A DNA stretch of 64,000 bases from Nocardia vermiculata NBRC 100427 (GCF_001613265.1 NZ_BDCA01000020.1:1-64000), one strand, 5' to 3'. Positions 43,820 to 52,814 are shown, counted from the first letter of the stretch. Program-made: numbers and translations. Notes: a model not told the origin generated them from the letters alone.

Positions 43820-44542
43820 TCAGCTCGGGTCGGGAGTGGGGAGTTCGTGTGGGACGGTGTTGAACTTCTCCGGCGAGCCGCCGGCGCGGACCATGCCTTC
43901 GATGGCGCTCCAGACCATCATCGCCATATGGTCGAGCATCCGTTCGGCGGACATCGAACGGTTGCTGATCCACCAGTCGGTCGCCAGTTGCACACCGCCG
44001 ACGATGACGTAGGAGTACAGCATCACACCTTCGGTGTCGATGCCGCGGTCGAAGGCTTTGGTCTGGACCACGACCGAGACCACGTCGGCGAACAGTTTCT
44101 CGAAATCGGCGAGCGAGGACTGGTCGGTGGTCGAACCGTTGCCCATGATGAAGCGGTAGACCTCGATATCGGCCTCGACGGTGCGCACATAGGCGGCGAG
44201 AGTGTTGCGGACCAACTGGTATTCGTCGGCGTCGTCGCTGATGGCCTCGTAGATGCGGGGCATCAGAGTGGTCTCGATGAACCGCTCCATGGTGGCGCGC
44301 GTGAGGTCGGACTTGTCGGAGAAATACCGGTACAGAACCGTCTTCGAGACACCGATTTCCGCGGCGATCTCGTCCATGCCCGCATCGCCGCCACGGGTGC
44401 GGATAGCGGCCAGGGTGCCGTCGACGAGTTCTTCCCGGCGGTCGATCTTGTGCTGATGCCAGCGGCGCTTGCGACCGTCCACCCGGCCGGGACGCACCGC
44501 GGGCGTGTCGACGGCAGCGCTCGCGGCACGATGTGTGGTCAT
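43820..44542 (-). CDS. TetR/AcrR family transcriptional regulator
   Basis: A 240-residue repressor with an N-terminal extension of about 35 residues rich in Arg before the helix-turn-helix (AAEIGVSKTVLYRYFSDKSDL, in short pieces across residues 55-80). The C-terminal domain is of the TetR_C-type seen in mycobacterial Rv0472c, which lies in the same order beside a DUF445 gene. The target is unknown. It is divergent from the DUF445 gene. Confidence 0.88.
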   Translation of the reverse strand: MTTHRAASAAVDTPAVRPGRVDGRKRRWHQHKIDRREELVDGTLAAIRTRGGDAGMDEIAAEIGVSKTVLYRYFSDKSDLTRATMERFIETTLMPRIYEAISDDADEYQLVRNTLAAYVRTVEADIEVYRFIMGNGSTTDQSSLADFEKLFADVVSVVVQTKAFDRGIDTEGVMLYSYVIVGGVQLATDWWISNRSMSAERMLDHMAMMVWSAIEGMVRAGGSPEKFNTVPHELPTPDPS

Positions 44543-44703
44543 GCTCGAGTGGACTCCTCGATCCGGGAATGGGGCACCACCAGCTTAAGACCTTCGTCGG
44601 CGCGATGTTTGCGGGTTCGCCGAGCCGGACCGTGCGGGCGGCGGCCGGCGCGGGTGAGCGGGGGCACGGTGGCTCACTCGAATTTCGGGACCAGAATGGC
44701 TGT

Positions 44704-46095
44704 ATGGAGCACTCTCCCGGTAACGGCCCCGTTCTCACGCAGGCCGACGCCAAGCCCGAGTCCGGGCCGGAAGTGGGAAATACCACACGTTCGCCGGCTC
44801 GTCACAGGCCCGAATCGACCTCGTCGTTCGCCGATCTGATGGACGAATCCGGGAAGCGGCGCGATCTGCGCAAGATGAAGATGGTCGCGACCGGATTCCT
44901 GGTGGCGGCGACGATCGTCTATCTGATCTGTTGCTGGCTCGGTTCGCGCGATATCGGCTCCGGCTGGGTCGGCTACGTGCGGGCGGCCTCGGAGGCCGGC
45001 ATGGTCGGTGCTCTGGCCGACTGGTTCGCGGTGACCGCGCTGTTCCGGCATCCGCTGGGACTGCCGATTCCGCACACCGCCATCATCCGCAAGAAGAAGG
45101 ACCAACTCGGTACCAGCCTGGGTGATTTCGTACGCACCAACTTTCTGTCGCCCGAAACCGTTGCTGCCAAGGTGAATTCGGCGCAGATCTCGCTGCGGCT
45201 GGGCACCTGGATGGCCGACCGGGAGCATGCCGCGCGGGTGTCGGAGGAGTCCTCGACGATCCTGCGGGCGGTGATCGGCGCGTTGCGTGACGAGGATGTC
45301 GAGCAGGTCATCGACCAGACGATCGTCACCCGGATCGCGGAACCGCAGTGGGGTCCACCGATCGGCCGTGTGCTGACCGAACTGCTGTCGGAGAACCGCC
45401 AGGCGCCGCTGCTGGATCTGCTGGCCGAACGCGCGCACCAGTGGGCACTGGCCAGTCAGGAGACCATCGACCGCATCGTGATGCGGGATGCGCCGTCGTG
45501 GGCGCCGAAATTCGCCAACGTCCTGCTCTCGGAGAAAATCTATCGGGAGTTGGTGGAATTCACCTGGAAGATCCGTTCGCAGCCCGATCACGAGGTGCGG
45601 ATGGCGATCAACGGCTTCCTGGAGGATTTCGCCCGCGATCTGCAATACGACGAGGCGATGATCCTCAAGGCGGAGCGCGTCAAGGCCGAACTCATGGGTC
45701 GCGAGGAAATCACCGGAATGGCGCATGCGACCTGGCGGGTGGCGAAGCGGATGATTCTCGAATCGGCCGATGATCCGGAGAGCACTCTCCGTCGCAAGAT
45801 CGCCGAGAATGTGCAGCAGTTGGGGCAGCGTCTCGTCGACGAACCGAATTCGAGAAAACAAGTGGACGCTTGGGTTGAAAGGGGCGTCCGATATCTCGTC
45901 GCCAACTACGGTTCCGAGATCGCGACGCTGATCAGCGATACGGTTGCCCGGTGGGATGCAGATGAGGCGAGTCGCAAGATCGAATTGCAGGCAGGCCGGG
46001 ATCTGCAATTCATCCGGATCAACGGAACAGTGGTCGGATCGCTTGCCGGGCTGGTGATCTACGCGGTTTCGCATGCGTTGTTCCCGGGCTTTTGA
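44704..46095 (+). CDS. DUF445 family membrane protein
   Basis: A 463-residue protein. An N-terminal disordered part of about 55 residues precedes a helix (MVATGFLVAATIVYLICCW) and a short amphipathic stretch with ALADWFAVTALFRHPLGLPIPHTAI, the DUF445 core. Long helical repeats follow, and one C-terminal helix (INGTVVGSLAGLVIYAVSHALF). It is homologous in position and type to Rv0473. Function unknown. Confidence 0.88.
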   Translation: MEHSPGNGPVLTQADAKPESGPEVGNTTRSPARHRPESTSSFADLMDESGKRRDLRKMKMVATGFLVAATIVYLICCWLGSRDIGSGWVGYVRAASEAGMVGALADWFAVTALFRHPLGLPIPHTAIIRKKKDQLGTSLGDFVRTNFLSPETVAAKVNSAQISLRLGTWMADREHAARVSEESSTILRAVIGALRDEDVEQVIDQTIVTRIAEPQWGPPIGRVLTELLSENRQAPLLDLLAERAHQWALASQETIDRIVMRDAPSWAPKFANVLLSEKIYRELVEFTWKIRSQPDHEVRMAINGFLEDFARDLQYDEAMILKAERVKAELMGREEITGMAHATWRVAKRMILESADDPESTLRRKIAENVQQLGQRLVDEPNSRKQVDAWVERGVRYLVANYGSEIATLISDTVARWDADEASRKIELQAGRDLQFIRINGTVVGSLAGLVIYAVSHALFPGF

Positions 46096-46124
46096 TGCCG
46101 GCGTGCCGGATATTTGCCGTAATG

Positions 46125-46168
46125 GTGCTAGCAGAGTGCTTGCAAGAGTTAGCACCCTCATTTAGAAT
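46125..46168 (+). promoter_or_regulatory. Sigma-A-like promoter with overlapping dyad, HTH-hbhA operon
   Basis: A -35-like TTGCAA (46140-46145), 17 bases, and a -10-like TAGAAT (46163-46168). A dyad GGTGCTA ... TAGCACC overlaps the -35 region, with TGCTTGCA at its centre. The 12-mer AGAGTGCTTGCA at 46133-46144 recurs at 49160-49171 upstream of the second alpha/beta hydrolase. The HTH regulator just downstream is a candidate to bind both. Confidence 0.6.
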
Positions 46169-46201
46169 CGACCGTACAACCGCCGGAAGGTGAGCAGTGT
46201 G

Positions 46202-46777
46202 ATGGCACAGGAACCAGAGGTTCCAGGAGTTTCCGACGAGCGGGCGGGCCGTGTAGCCAATGCGGCCCACGACATCGGAGGCTTCATCCGGGCGCAGCGC
46301 GAGGCCGCACAGGTCTCGTTGCGTCAGCTCGCCGCACTGGCGGGGGTGAGCAATCCGTATCTGAGTCAGATCGAGCGCGGATTGCGTAACCCGTCCGCCG
46401 AGGTGCTCACGCAGATCGCCAAGGGTCTGCGAATGTCCTCGGAGGTCTTGTACGTCCGGGCCGGCTTCCTCGAACAGAGGGCGCACAGCCCGGTCCGGGA
46501 CGCGCTGCTGGCCGATACCGAGATCTCGGAGCGGCAGAAGCAGGTGCTCCTGGACATCTACGAATCGTTCCGCCGGGAAAACGGGGGGAACGACATCGGA
46601 GGGGACGTCTCGGAAGCCGCAACGGAGGCCGCAGCGGGGGGTGCTGGGGTTTCCGGAGTTGCCGGTCCTTCCGAGGGCAGCGTTCCCGGGGGGAGCAGGA
46701 GGGACAACGAGGTTCCGCACCATGCCACCGATGGCACGACCGAAGTTCCGCCACGCCAGGAGAGCGAAACACCATGA
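46202..46777 (+). CDS. XRE-family HTH regulator upstream of hbhA
   Basis: A 191-residue regulator. The N-terminal XRE domain (about 20-80) has SLRQLAALAGVSNPYLSQIERG, in two pieces, and RNPSAEVLTQIAKGLRM. The C-terminal 70 residues are Gly-, Ser- and Glu-rich and probably disordered. It corresponds to Rv0474, which also precedes hbhA. The start may be ATG 46202 or GTG 46199; GGAAGG at 46185-46190 fits either. The stop overlaps the hbhA ATG (ATGA). Confidence 0.87.
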   Translation: MAQEPEVPGVSDERAGRVANAAHDIGGFIRAQREAAQVSLRQLAALAGVSNPYLSQIERGLRNPSAEVLTQIAKGLRMSSEVLYVRAGFLEQRAHSPVRDALLADTEISERQKQVLLDIYESFRRENGGNDIGGDVSEAATEAAAGGAGVSGVAGPSEGSVPGGSRRDNEVPHHATDGTTEVPPRQESETP

Positions 46778-47559
46778 CCCAGGCCAACATCATTGTGACC
46801 AAACCGATCTACGCGACCGTCGGAGCCGGTGACGCGCTCTACGAAGCGGTCAACGGCATCGTCGACCGGGTGCGCGACCGCACGAACGTCGATGTGAACT
46901 CCCGTGTCGAAGAGGCGCGCGAGCGGTTGTCGAACATTCCCGCCGATGTACAGGACCAGATCGACGCGTTGCGCGGTCGGCTGTCCGGGCTGCCGTCGGA
47001 TCTGCCCGACGACCTGGCCGAGCTGCGTGACCGGTTCACCCCGGACGAGTTCCGCCGCACGGTCGACCAGTACTACCGCCAGTTGCTGGATCTGTACTCG
47101 GATCTGGCCGTGCGTGGTGAGGAGACCGTCGATCGGCTGCGGACCAATCCGGGCTTCGACGAGCGCTTCGACAAGGTCGAGGACATCTACAGCGATGTCG
47201 TCACACGCGCCGAAGACGTGCTGAACCGGGTTTCCGATCAGGCTCGTGGCCTGCTGGGCCGTGAGGACGAAGGCGCCGTCGATATCGAGAGTGTGGTGGG
47301 GTCCGGTCTCGCCGACGAGTCCGCGCGCACTGCCGGGCCCGTGGGCCCGGTTCCGGATGCTGTTGCCGAGCCCGCCGCGGTCGTCGACGCCGAAGTGATC
47401 GCGGTGAACGCCGAGGATGCCGAGCGGCCGGCGCCTTCCGCGGCGCAGGCGCCCGCCGAGCCGGCCGCGAAGGCCGAGTCGGCACCGGCGAAGAAGGCCC
47501 CCGCCAAGAAGGCTCCGGCCAAATCTGCCGCCAAGAAGACCACTCCGGCCAAGAAGTAA
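46774..47559 (+). CDS. hbhA: Heparin-binding hemagglutinin-like protein
   Basis: A 261-residue protein with no signal peptide, as in HbhA of M. tuberculosis (Rv0475). The N-terminal segment NIIVTKPIYATVGAGDALYE is followed by a long coiled-coil region (about 25-165) and an Ala-, Pro- and Lys-rich tail (AKKAPAKKAPAKSAAKK) that binds sulfated glycans or DNA in the family. Coupled to the HTH gene through a 4-base overlap. A perfect 13-bp hairpin follows. Confidence 0.9.
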   Translation: MTQANIIVTKPIYATVGAGDALYEAVNGIVDRVRDRTNVDVNSRVEEARERLSNIPADVQDQIDALRGRLSGLPSDLPDDLAELRDRFTPDEFRRTVDQYYRQLLDLYSDLAVRGEETVDRLRTNPGFDERFDKVEDIYSDVVTRAEDVLNRVSDQARGLLGREDEGAVDIESVVGSGLADESARTAGPVGPVPDAVAEPAAVVDAEVIAVNAEDAERPAPSAAQAPAEPAAKAESAPAKKAPAKKAPAKSAAKKTTPAKK

Positions 47560-47636
47560 CTCGGTCGCGAGAACAGAGCCGGCCGAGGGGTCATCCGGGT
47601 TCGTGATGTGCGATCCGGGTGTACCGGACAAATGCC

Positions 47637-47668
47637 ACGCCCGCATGCGCGCTGTCGCATGCGGGCGT
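47637..47668. terminator. Hairpin between hbhA and the DUF2516 gene
   Basis: Thirteen-bp perfect arms (ACGCCCGCATGCG and its reverse complement) around six bases, 78 bases after the hbhA stop and 10 before the next start. Some read-through is expected because the next gene has the conserved order. Confidence 0.75.
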
Positions 47669-47678
47669 TGCTTCTATC

Positions 47679-47975
47679 ATGGGTGCTGTGTACCAGCTGA
47701 CGAACGGAATCCTGTGGGTGCTGTGGCTCGCCGCCATGGCTGGAACAATCTTCGCTCTGGTGCATGCGGTACGCCAGCGCAAGGACGCCTTCCCCGCGGT
47801 CGACAAACTCACCAAACCCATCTGGGTCTCGATCCTGGCGGTTGCGCTGGGGCTGCTGGTGGTGGCCGGTACGGCGGTCGGGCTGCTCGGCATCATCTCG
47901 GTCGTCGCCACGGGTATCTATCTGGCCGATGTGCGCCCGAAGGTCGATGAGATCCAGCGCGGTCCGCGCTGGTAG
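47679..47975 (+). CDS. DUF2516 family small membrane protein
   Basis: A 98-residue protein with two to three transmembrane helices (YQLTNGILWVLWLAAMAGTI, WVSILAVALGLLVVAG, LGIISVVATGIYLADV) and a charged end KVDEIQRGPRW. The family is DUF2516, corresponding to Rv0476 after hbhA. The ATG at 47679 is chosen because the start further left is inside the hairpin. Function unknown. Confidence 0.85.
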   Translation: MGAVYQLTNGILWVLWLAAMAGTIFALVHAVRQRKDAFPAVDKLTKPIWVSILAVALGLLVVAGTAVGLLGIISVVATGIYLADVRPKVDEIQRGPRW

Positions 47976-48038
47976 GTGTCGGCAGGTCGCGCCCGACGGG
48001 GGTCTGTTCGGCGCGCTCGCGATGACAAGCGACACTCG

Positions 48039-48064
48039 TGACAGTTACCGTATCTGTAGGTAAC
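48039..48064. promoter_or_regulatory. Inverted repeat upstream of the first alpha/beta hydrolase
   Basis: GTTACC (48044-48049), nine bases, GGTAAC (48059-48064), with TGACAGTTAC just at its left. The 10-mer TGACAGTTAC is shared with the palindrome at 60918. It lies 18 bases before the hydrolase start and is a candidate operator. Confidence 0.4.
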
Positions 48065-48081
48065 ACACAAAGGAGTGTCCC

Positions 48082-49113
48082 ATGCAGGCAACGCTGCCCG
48101 CTGCGGTGGCCCGCATCGCGGATCGAATTCGCGACGTGTCGGCCCGTCACCGCGCTGCCCTGCGCACCCGGTCCTACGATCTGCCGGCGTTGAATCCGCC
48201 CACCGCACCCCGCGAGGTGTCCTGGGTGACCGCTTCCGACGGTGCCCGGCTGCGGGTGCACAGCTACGGCCCCGCCGATGGCGAGGCGATCGTGCTGGTG
48301 CACGGCTGGACCTGCTGCATCGAATATTGGAATCCCCAGATCAACGCCTTCGCCGACGACTATCGCGTGATCGCCTACGACCTGCGTGGTCACGGTGGCA
48401 GCGATCCCGGTACCGCGGCGCTGACCACCGATCTACTGGCCGACGATCTCGCGGCCGTGCTGGACGCCACGCTGCATCCGAGACAGCGCGCGGTTCTGGT
48501 CGGGCACAGTCTGGGCGGGATGACCGTTCAGGCCTGGGCCGAACGCTACCGGGATCAGGTCGCCGCCCGCGCCGACGCGGTGGTGCTGGCGAATACCGCC
48601 TCCGGAGATCTGATCGCCGAAACCACGGTCGTGCCCCGGTTCAACCGCGGTCCGCTGGCGCTGCCGTTCCCGATCGGCCGCCTCGGTCTCGGCATGCCGC
48701 TGGTGTTCCCGCCGATCGAGCCGGTGAAATGGGTCTTCCGGCACCAGATCATGAGTGCGGCCGCCACCGGGCCGGTGGTGGACTTCGCGCTGGCGATCGT
48801 GCGGTCCTGTCCGAGCGCGGTGCGTTCGCGGTTCGGTTTCCTGCTGGCCGATCTGGCCCTGCAGAGCTGTACCCGTTGCCTGACCGTGCCCACCACGGTG
48901 GTCGCCGGCACCGCGGACGATATGACCCCGCCGGTGCATTCGCGGCGGCTGGCGGAGGTGTTGCGCTCGGTGGGCTCGTTGCGGGAACTGGTGGAACTGC
49001 CGGTCGGTCACCTCGGCACCGTCGAGGCGTACGAAGCGTTCAACGACGTGCTCACGGGGGTCCTCGACGACGCGCGCGCCACCTCCCGTGCGGCGCGTGA
49101 TGCCAGCGCGTGA
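48082..49113 (+). CDS. Alpha/beta hydrolase, first of a tandem pair
   Basis: A 343-residue hydrolase. HGWTCCIEYWNPQ forms the oxyanion region, the nucleophile elbow is GHSLGG, the acid lies in TADDMTPP and the base in GHLGTVE. There is no signal peptide. The N-terminal 40 residues (ADRIRDVSARHRAALRTRSY) match the paralogue downstream (RATLRSRSY). AAAGGAG precedes the ATG. The substrate is unknown; the family includes esterases and epoxide-hydrolase-like enzymes. Confidence 0.85.
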   Translation: MQATLPAAVARIADRIRDVSARHRAALRTRSYDLPALNPPTAPREVSWVTASDGARLRVHSYGPADGEAIVLVHGWTCCIEYWNPQINAFADDYRVIAYDLRGHGGSDPGTAALTTDLLADDLAAVLDATLHPRQRAVLVGHSLGGMTVQAWAERYRDQVAARADAVVLANTASGDLIAETTVVPRFNRGPLALPFPIGRLGLGMPLVFPPIEPVKWVFRHQIMSAAATGPVVDFALAIVRSCPSAVRSRFGFLLADLALQSCTRCLTVPTTVVAGTADDMTPPVHSRRLAEVLRSVGSLRELVELPVGHLGTVEAYEAFNDVLTGVLDDARATSRAARDASA

Positions 49114-49159
49114 CCACGTCTCGAGCTGTCGGGGCTCCGTGCAAACCGGACGAAATTCT

Positions 49160-49185
49160 AGAGTGCTTGCACTAGCAAGCACTCT
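49160..49185. promoter_or_regulatory. Perfect inverted repeat upstream of the second hydrolase
   Basis: AGAGTGCTTGC, four bases (ACTA), then its exact reverse complement. The half-site plus one base (AGAGTGCTTGCA) also occurs at 46133-46144 in the promoter of the HTH-hbhA operon. It lies about 50 bases before the start at 49235. It is a probable operator. Confidence 0.72.
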
Positions 49186-49234
49186 GTTAGCGCGGTAACG
49201 TGCGGTGGGACACAATGGTGTGCAAGGAGTGCTC

Positions 49235-50248
49235 ATGCTGGTGAACCTGCCCGACAACGTTGCCGACCTGCTGACCGGCGCAGGTGCGCTGACCGGCGGC
49301 TACCGTGCGACCTTGCGTTCGCGCAGCTACCGCACCGCCGAACTGAACCCGGTGCCGGACCCCGAGGTCGTCCCGGTCACCACCGCCGATGGTGCCCGGC
49401 TGCGTGTGCATGCCTACGGCCCGCCCGACGGCGATGTGATCGTCTTCGTCCACGGCTGGGCCTGCTGCCTCGAGTACTGGAACCCGCAGATCCACGCCTT
49501 CGCACGTGATCACCGGGTGATCGCCTTCGATCAGCGCGGCCACGGCGCCAGCACCCTGGGCAGGTGCCGGTTCGATGCCGAACAGCTCGCTGACGACCTG
49601 GCCGCTGTGCTGGACGCGGCCGTGCCCGCCGGCCGTAAGGCGGTGCTGGTCGGCCACAGCATGGGTGGGATCACCATTCAAGCCTGGGCGAAATTCCATC
49701 CGGACCAGGTGCAGCAGCGTGCGAGTGCGGCCCTGCTGGCGACCACCGCCGCAGGCGATATCGCCGTCGAGACCCGGGTGCTGCCGTTGTTCAACGACAT
49801 CATTCCCGCGCCCGCATGGCTCGGGCGCGCGGTGTTCGGGCGACCGGTGCCGTTCCCGGCCGGGGCACCGGTGCGCGGAATATTCAAGGCACGCCTGATG
49901 AATCGGCACGCCACCGCGGATCAGGTCGATTTCGGACTTTCCATCGCGCGGTCCTGCCGTCCGCTGGTGCGCGCGAAATTCGCCCTGGCACTGATCGACC
50001 TCGAAATTCACGGCGCGGCGGCGAATCTGCGGATTCCGACCACCGTCGTCGCCGGTGCCTACGACAAACTGCTGCCGGAGAGTATGTCGCGGGGCATCGC
50101 CGACGAACTGGCGGCGCAAGGCCATCTGGATCGCTACACCGTGCTGGCCACCGGCCATCTGGCGAACCTCGAGGCCGCGCCGGAGTTCAACGCCGAGGTG
50201 CGCCGCCTCGTGGAAATCTCGCGGTACGGTCGCCGCGCCGCCGGGTGA
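49235..50248 (+). CDS. Alpha/beta hydrolase, second of a tandem pair
   Basis: A 337-residue hydrolase closely related to the upstream gene (shared HGWACCLEYWNPQIHAFA, RLRVHAYGPPDGD and GHSMGGITIQAWA). The acid is probably in GAYDKLLPES and the base in TGHLANLE. AAGGAG precedes the ATG at 49235. It has its own palindromic operator, so it may be controlled separately from its paralogue. Confidence 0.85.
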   Translation: MLVNLPDNVADLLTGAGALTGGYRATLRSRSYRTAELNPVPDPEVVPVTTADGARLRVHAYGPPDGDVIVFVHGWACCLEYWNPQIHAFARDHRVIAFDQRGHGASTLGRCRFDAEQLADDLAAVLDAAVPAGRKAVLVGHSMGGITIQAWAKFHPDQVQQRASAALLATTAAGDIAVETRVLPLFNDIIPAPAWLGRAVFGRPVPFPAGAPVRGIFKARLMNRHATADQVDFGLSIARSCRPLVRAKFALALIDLEIHGAAANLRIPTTVVAGAYDKLLPESMSRGIADELAAQGHLDRYTVLATGHLANLEAAPEFNAEVRRLVEISRYGRRAAG

Positions 50249-50250
50249 GA

Positions 50251-51138
50251 TCAGGAGAAGACCACGGTTCGGCGCCCGTGCACCAGCACCCGTCCCTCCA
50301 GATGCCAGCGCAATCCCCGGGCCAGCACCACGCGTTCGATGTCTCGGCCTTGGCGCACCATGTCGTGCACGGTGTCGGCGTGGTCGATGCGGGTGACATC
50401 CTGTTCGATGATCGGCCCGGCATCCAGGTCCGCGGTGACGTAGTGACAGGTCGCGCCGATCAGCTTCACCCCGCGCGCGAAGGCCTGATGATAGGGCCGC
50501 GCACCCACGAACGAGGGCAGGAAGCTGTGGTGGATATTGATCGCGCGCCCGGCCCAGTGCTCACACAGGTGTGCCGGCAGGACCTGCATGAACCGCGCCA
50601 ATACCACTGTGTCCGGCGCGTAGGAGTCGGTCAGTTCGCGCACCTGCTCGAACGCCGGGCCGCGTTCGGCCGGATCGGCGGGAAACGGCACATGGTGGAA
50701 GGGGATGCCGTGTGCCCGGGTCATCTCCCCGAGGTCGGGATGGTTGCCGATCACGGCCTCGATGGTTGCGGGGAGCTCCCCGACGGCCGCGCGGCCGAGC
50801 AGATCGTGCAGGCAGTGCCCGTCGCGGCTGACCAGTAGTACGGCCCGCCGCCGGCTGCCGGAATCCAGCAGCTGCCACTCGGTCTGCGGACCCAGTTCGC
50901 CGGCCACCGCGGCGAAGCGCCGGCGCAGTTCGTCGAGGTCGAACGGCACGGTCCCGGCCGCGATCGCCTGCCGGGTGAAGAACCAGCCGGAGTCGGCGTC
51001 GGAGTGATACCCGGCCTCCACGATCGAACCACCGAACTCCGCGATGAACGAGGTGATGCGGGCGATGATGCCCGGCCGGTCGGGGCAGCCCAGGCTCAGC
51101 ACGAAACGACGATCATCCGCTGACGCAGTACCACTCAT
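50251..51138 (-). CDS. purU: Formyltetrahydrofolate deformylase
   Basis: A 295-residue enzyme that hydrolyses 10-formyltetrahydrofolate to formate and tetrahydrofolate, balancing one-carbon pools. An N-terminal ACT domain (about 10-90, LGCPDRPGIIARITSFIAE) is followed by the formyltransferase-type domain with RAINIHHSFLPSF and DLDAGPIIEQDV, which hold the catalytic Asn, His and Asp. The ATG at 51138 follows GGGAGG. It is divergent from deoC. Confidence 0.95.
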   Translation of the reverse strand: MSGTASADDRRFVLSLGCPDRPGIIARITSFIAEFGGSIVEAGYHSDADSGWFFTRQAIAAGTVPFDLDELRRRFAAVAGELGPQTEWQLLDSGSRRRAVLLVSRDGHCLHDLLGRAAVGELPATIEAVIGNHPDLGEMTRAHGIPFHHVPFPADPAERGPAFEQVRELTDSYAPDTVVLARFMQVLPAHLCEHWAGRAINIHHSFLPSFVGARPYHQAFARGVKLIGATCHYVTADLDAGPIIEQDVTRIDHADTVHDMVRQGRDIERVVLARGLRWHLEGRVLVHGRRTVVFS

Positions 51139-51265
51139 GCCGACGATCCTCCCAGGTCGCGACCACTGCACCGACGCCGCCCGGTGGGCCGTGCCCGGAA
51201 CCGGCCCGGACTGCGCGAATTCGGACACGGGATGCTCGTCGTGGCCTGTGCCAGACTGTGTGCCC

Positions 51266-51928
51266 ATGGCCGACACCCTCACCCGTGACCGGGTCGCATC
51301 GATGATCGATCACACCCTGCTCGCCCCCGAGGCCACGCCCGACGACGTCGCCGCCACGGTCGCGCAGGCGCGGCGACTGGGCGTGTACGCGGTCTGTCTG
51401 TCGCCGTCCGCGCTGCCGGTGCGGGCGCCCGGGCTCGTGGTCGCCACCGTCGCGGGCTTTCCGTCCGGCAAACATCATTCGCTGGTGAAGGGCGCCGAGG
51501 CCCGCTTCGCGGTCGAACAGGGCGCCGCCGAGGTGGACATGGTCATCGACATCGGGGCCGCGGTGGCCGGGGACTACAACGCGGTGCTGTCCGACATCGT
51601 CACCGTGCGGGAGGCGGTCGAGGAACGGGTGGTGCTGAAGGTGATCCTGGAATCGGCCGCCCTGTCCGACACCGCGATCGTCGAGGTGTGCCGCGCCGCC
51701 GAACGCGCGGGCGCCGACTTCGTCAAAACGTCCACCGGATTCCATCCCGCGGGCGGCGCCGAGGTGCGGGCTGTGCGGCTGATGGCCGATACCGTGGGCG
51801 GGCGGCTCGGAATCAAGGCCAGCGGCGGTATCCGTACCGCGGCGGCCGCGGCCGAACTCGTCGCCGCCGGCGCGACCCGCTTGGGCCTGTCCCGGTCCGC
51901 CGACGTGCTCGCCGGCTTTCCCGAGTAG
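51266..51928 (+). CDS. deoC: Deoxyribose-phosphate aldolase
   Basis: A 220-residue class I aldolase that splits 2-deoxyribose-5-phosphate into acetaldehyde and glyceraldehyde-3-phosphate. The Schiff-base Lys is in FVKTSTGF, the acid Asp in DMVIDIGA and the second Lys in GIKASGGIR. The ATG at 51266 gives the family start LTRDRVASMIDHTLL. It corresponds to Rv0478 in the conserved order. Confidence 0.95.
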   Translation: MADTLTRDRVASMIDHTLLAPEATPDDVAATVAQARRLGVYAVCLSPSALPVRAPGLVVATVAGFPSGKHHSLVKGAEARFAVEQGAAEVDMVIDIGAAVAGDYNAVLSDIVTVREAVEERVVLKVILESAALSDTAIVEVCRAAERAGADFVKTSTGFHPAGGAEVRAVRLMADTVGGRLGIKASGGIRTAAAAAELVAAGATRLGLSRSADVLAGFPE

Positions 51929-51940
51929 ATCAGTGCCGGT

Positions 51941-52699
51941 TCAGCACCGGGCTTCGCCGCTACCACCGGGCAGTGTGGTCGCCCCGCCGCGCAGCGCCAC
52001 CTCGATGCCCTTGTCGGTGACCTTCACCTCGCTGGGCTGCAGTCCCATCGGGTAGGTCTGCAAGCTCTCGGTCATCGCCTGCACGATCCCGTCGACCAGA
52101 TCGGTCGGCAGCCCCATGCCGAACAATTGCGCCGATTCGGTGGTGACCTCGATCTTCCCGTTCACGATCTGCGGCTTCACCTGCAGGGCGGCCAGACCAC
52201 CGAGGACCTGCGCGCGCAGGGTGCCGCTCGCGGGATCCGACTCCACGCCCGACACCAGGCCCGACATCGTTTTCGCGATGCCCTCGTTGCTCCAGGTGGC
52301 GTCCGCGGAGCTGCTGCCCACATTCGCGCCGCCGCGGCCGCCGTCGATCAACTGGATGTCGTTCAGCCGGGCGTGGACCTTCATATCCACGGCGGGGCCG
52401 AAGTTCGTATCGTCGCTGTCGACGGTGACGTACTGGACCCGATGATCCACGGCGGTGAGCAGCAGTGGCTTCGGGCCGAATCCGACGTCGACCTTGGAAC
52501 CCAGTTCCTGTTCGACCTGAGAGGCGATGCACCGCTCGTTCTTGTGCCGGACATATGTTTCGGCACCGACCGCTGTCCCGACCAAGGCGAGCACGACGAC
52601 CAGTGCGACGATCAGCGCAATCCGGCGGCCGTTGCGGCGCTTCGGCGGGCCCGCCGGAACGGGCGCGGGCGCCGCGGTGTCTGCTGGGTGCGAACTCAT
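51941..52699 (-). CDS. DUF2993 family membrane-anchored lipid-binding-like protein
   Basis: A 252-residue protein with a single N-terminal membrane helix (RRIALIVALVVVLALVGTA) and an extracytoplasmic DUF2993 domain (EQELGSKVDVGFGPKPLLLT and PTDLVDGIVQAM). The family includes mycobacterial LmeA, involved in lipomannan length control; the paralogue Rv0479c lies next to deoC, as here. It converges on deoC with 12 bases between the stops. Function not proven. Confidence 0.85.
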   Translation of the reverse strand: MSSHPADTAAPAPVPAGPPKRRNGRRIALIVALVVVLALVGTAVGAETYVRHKNERCIASQVEQELGSKVDVGFGPKPLLLTAVDHRVQYVTVDSDDTNFGPAVDMKVHARLNDIQLIDGGRGGANVGSSSADATWSNEGIAKTMSGLVSGVESDPASGTLRAQVLGGLAALQVKPQIVNGKIEVTTESAQLFGMGLPTDLVDGIVQAMTESLQTYPMGLQPSEVKVTDKGIEVALRGGATTLPGGSGEARC

Positions 52700-52814
52700 G
52701 GCAACGATTCTTCCCGAGTTTTCTGAGCCGGTTCTGTGGAGTCGGTGAGGTTTGTCATGCAGTGCGGTCTCGAATAGTGACTTACCGCACATGGGTGCAG
52801 CGTAATCTTGGTAC

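Noticed and set aside
46125..46155. CIRCE/HrcA-type heat-shock element
   Set aside because: The dyad GGTGCTA/TAGCACC resembles part of CIRCE (TTAGCACTC-N9-GAGTGCTAA), but arm length and 19-base spacing differ, and no chaperone gene follows.
44674..46161. 495-codon frame opposite the DUF445 gene
   Set aside because: No motif or ribosome binding site; the plus-strand gene is conserved in order with Rv0473.
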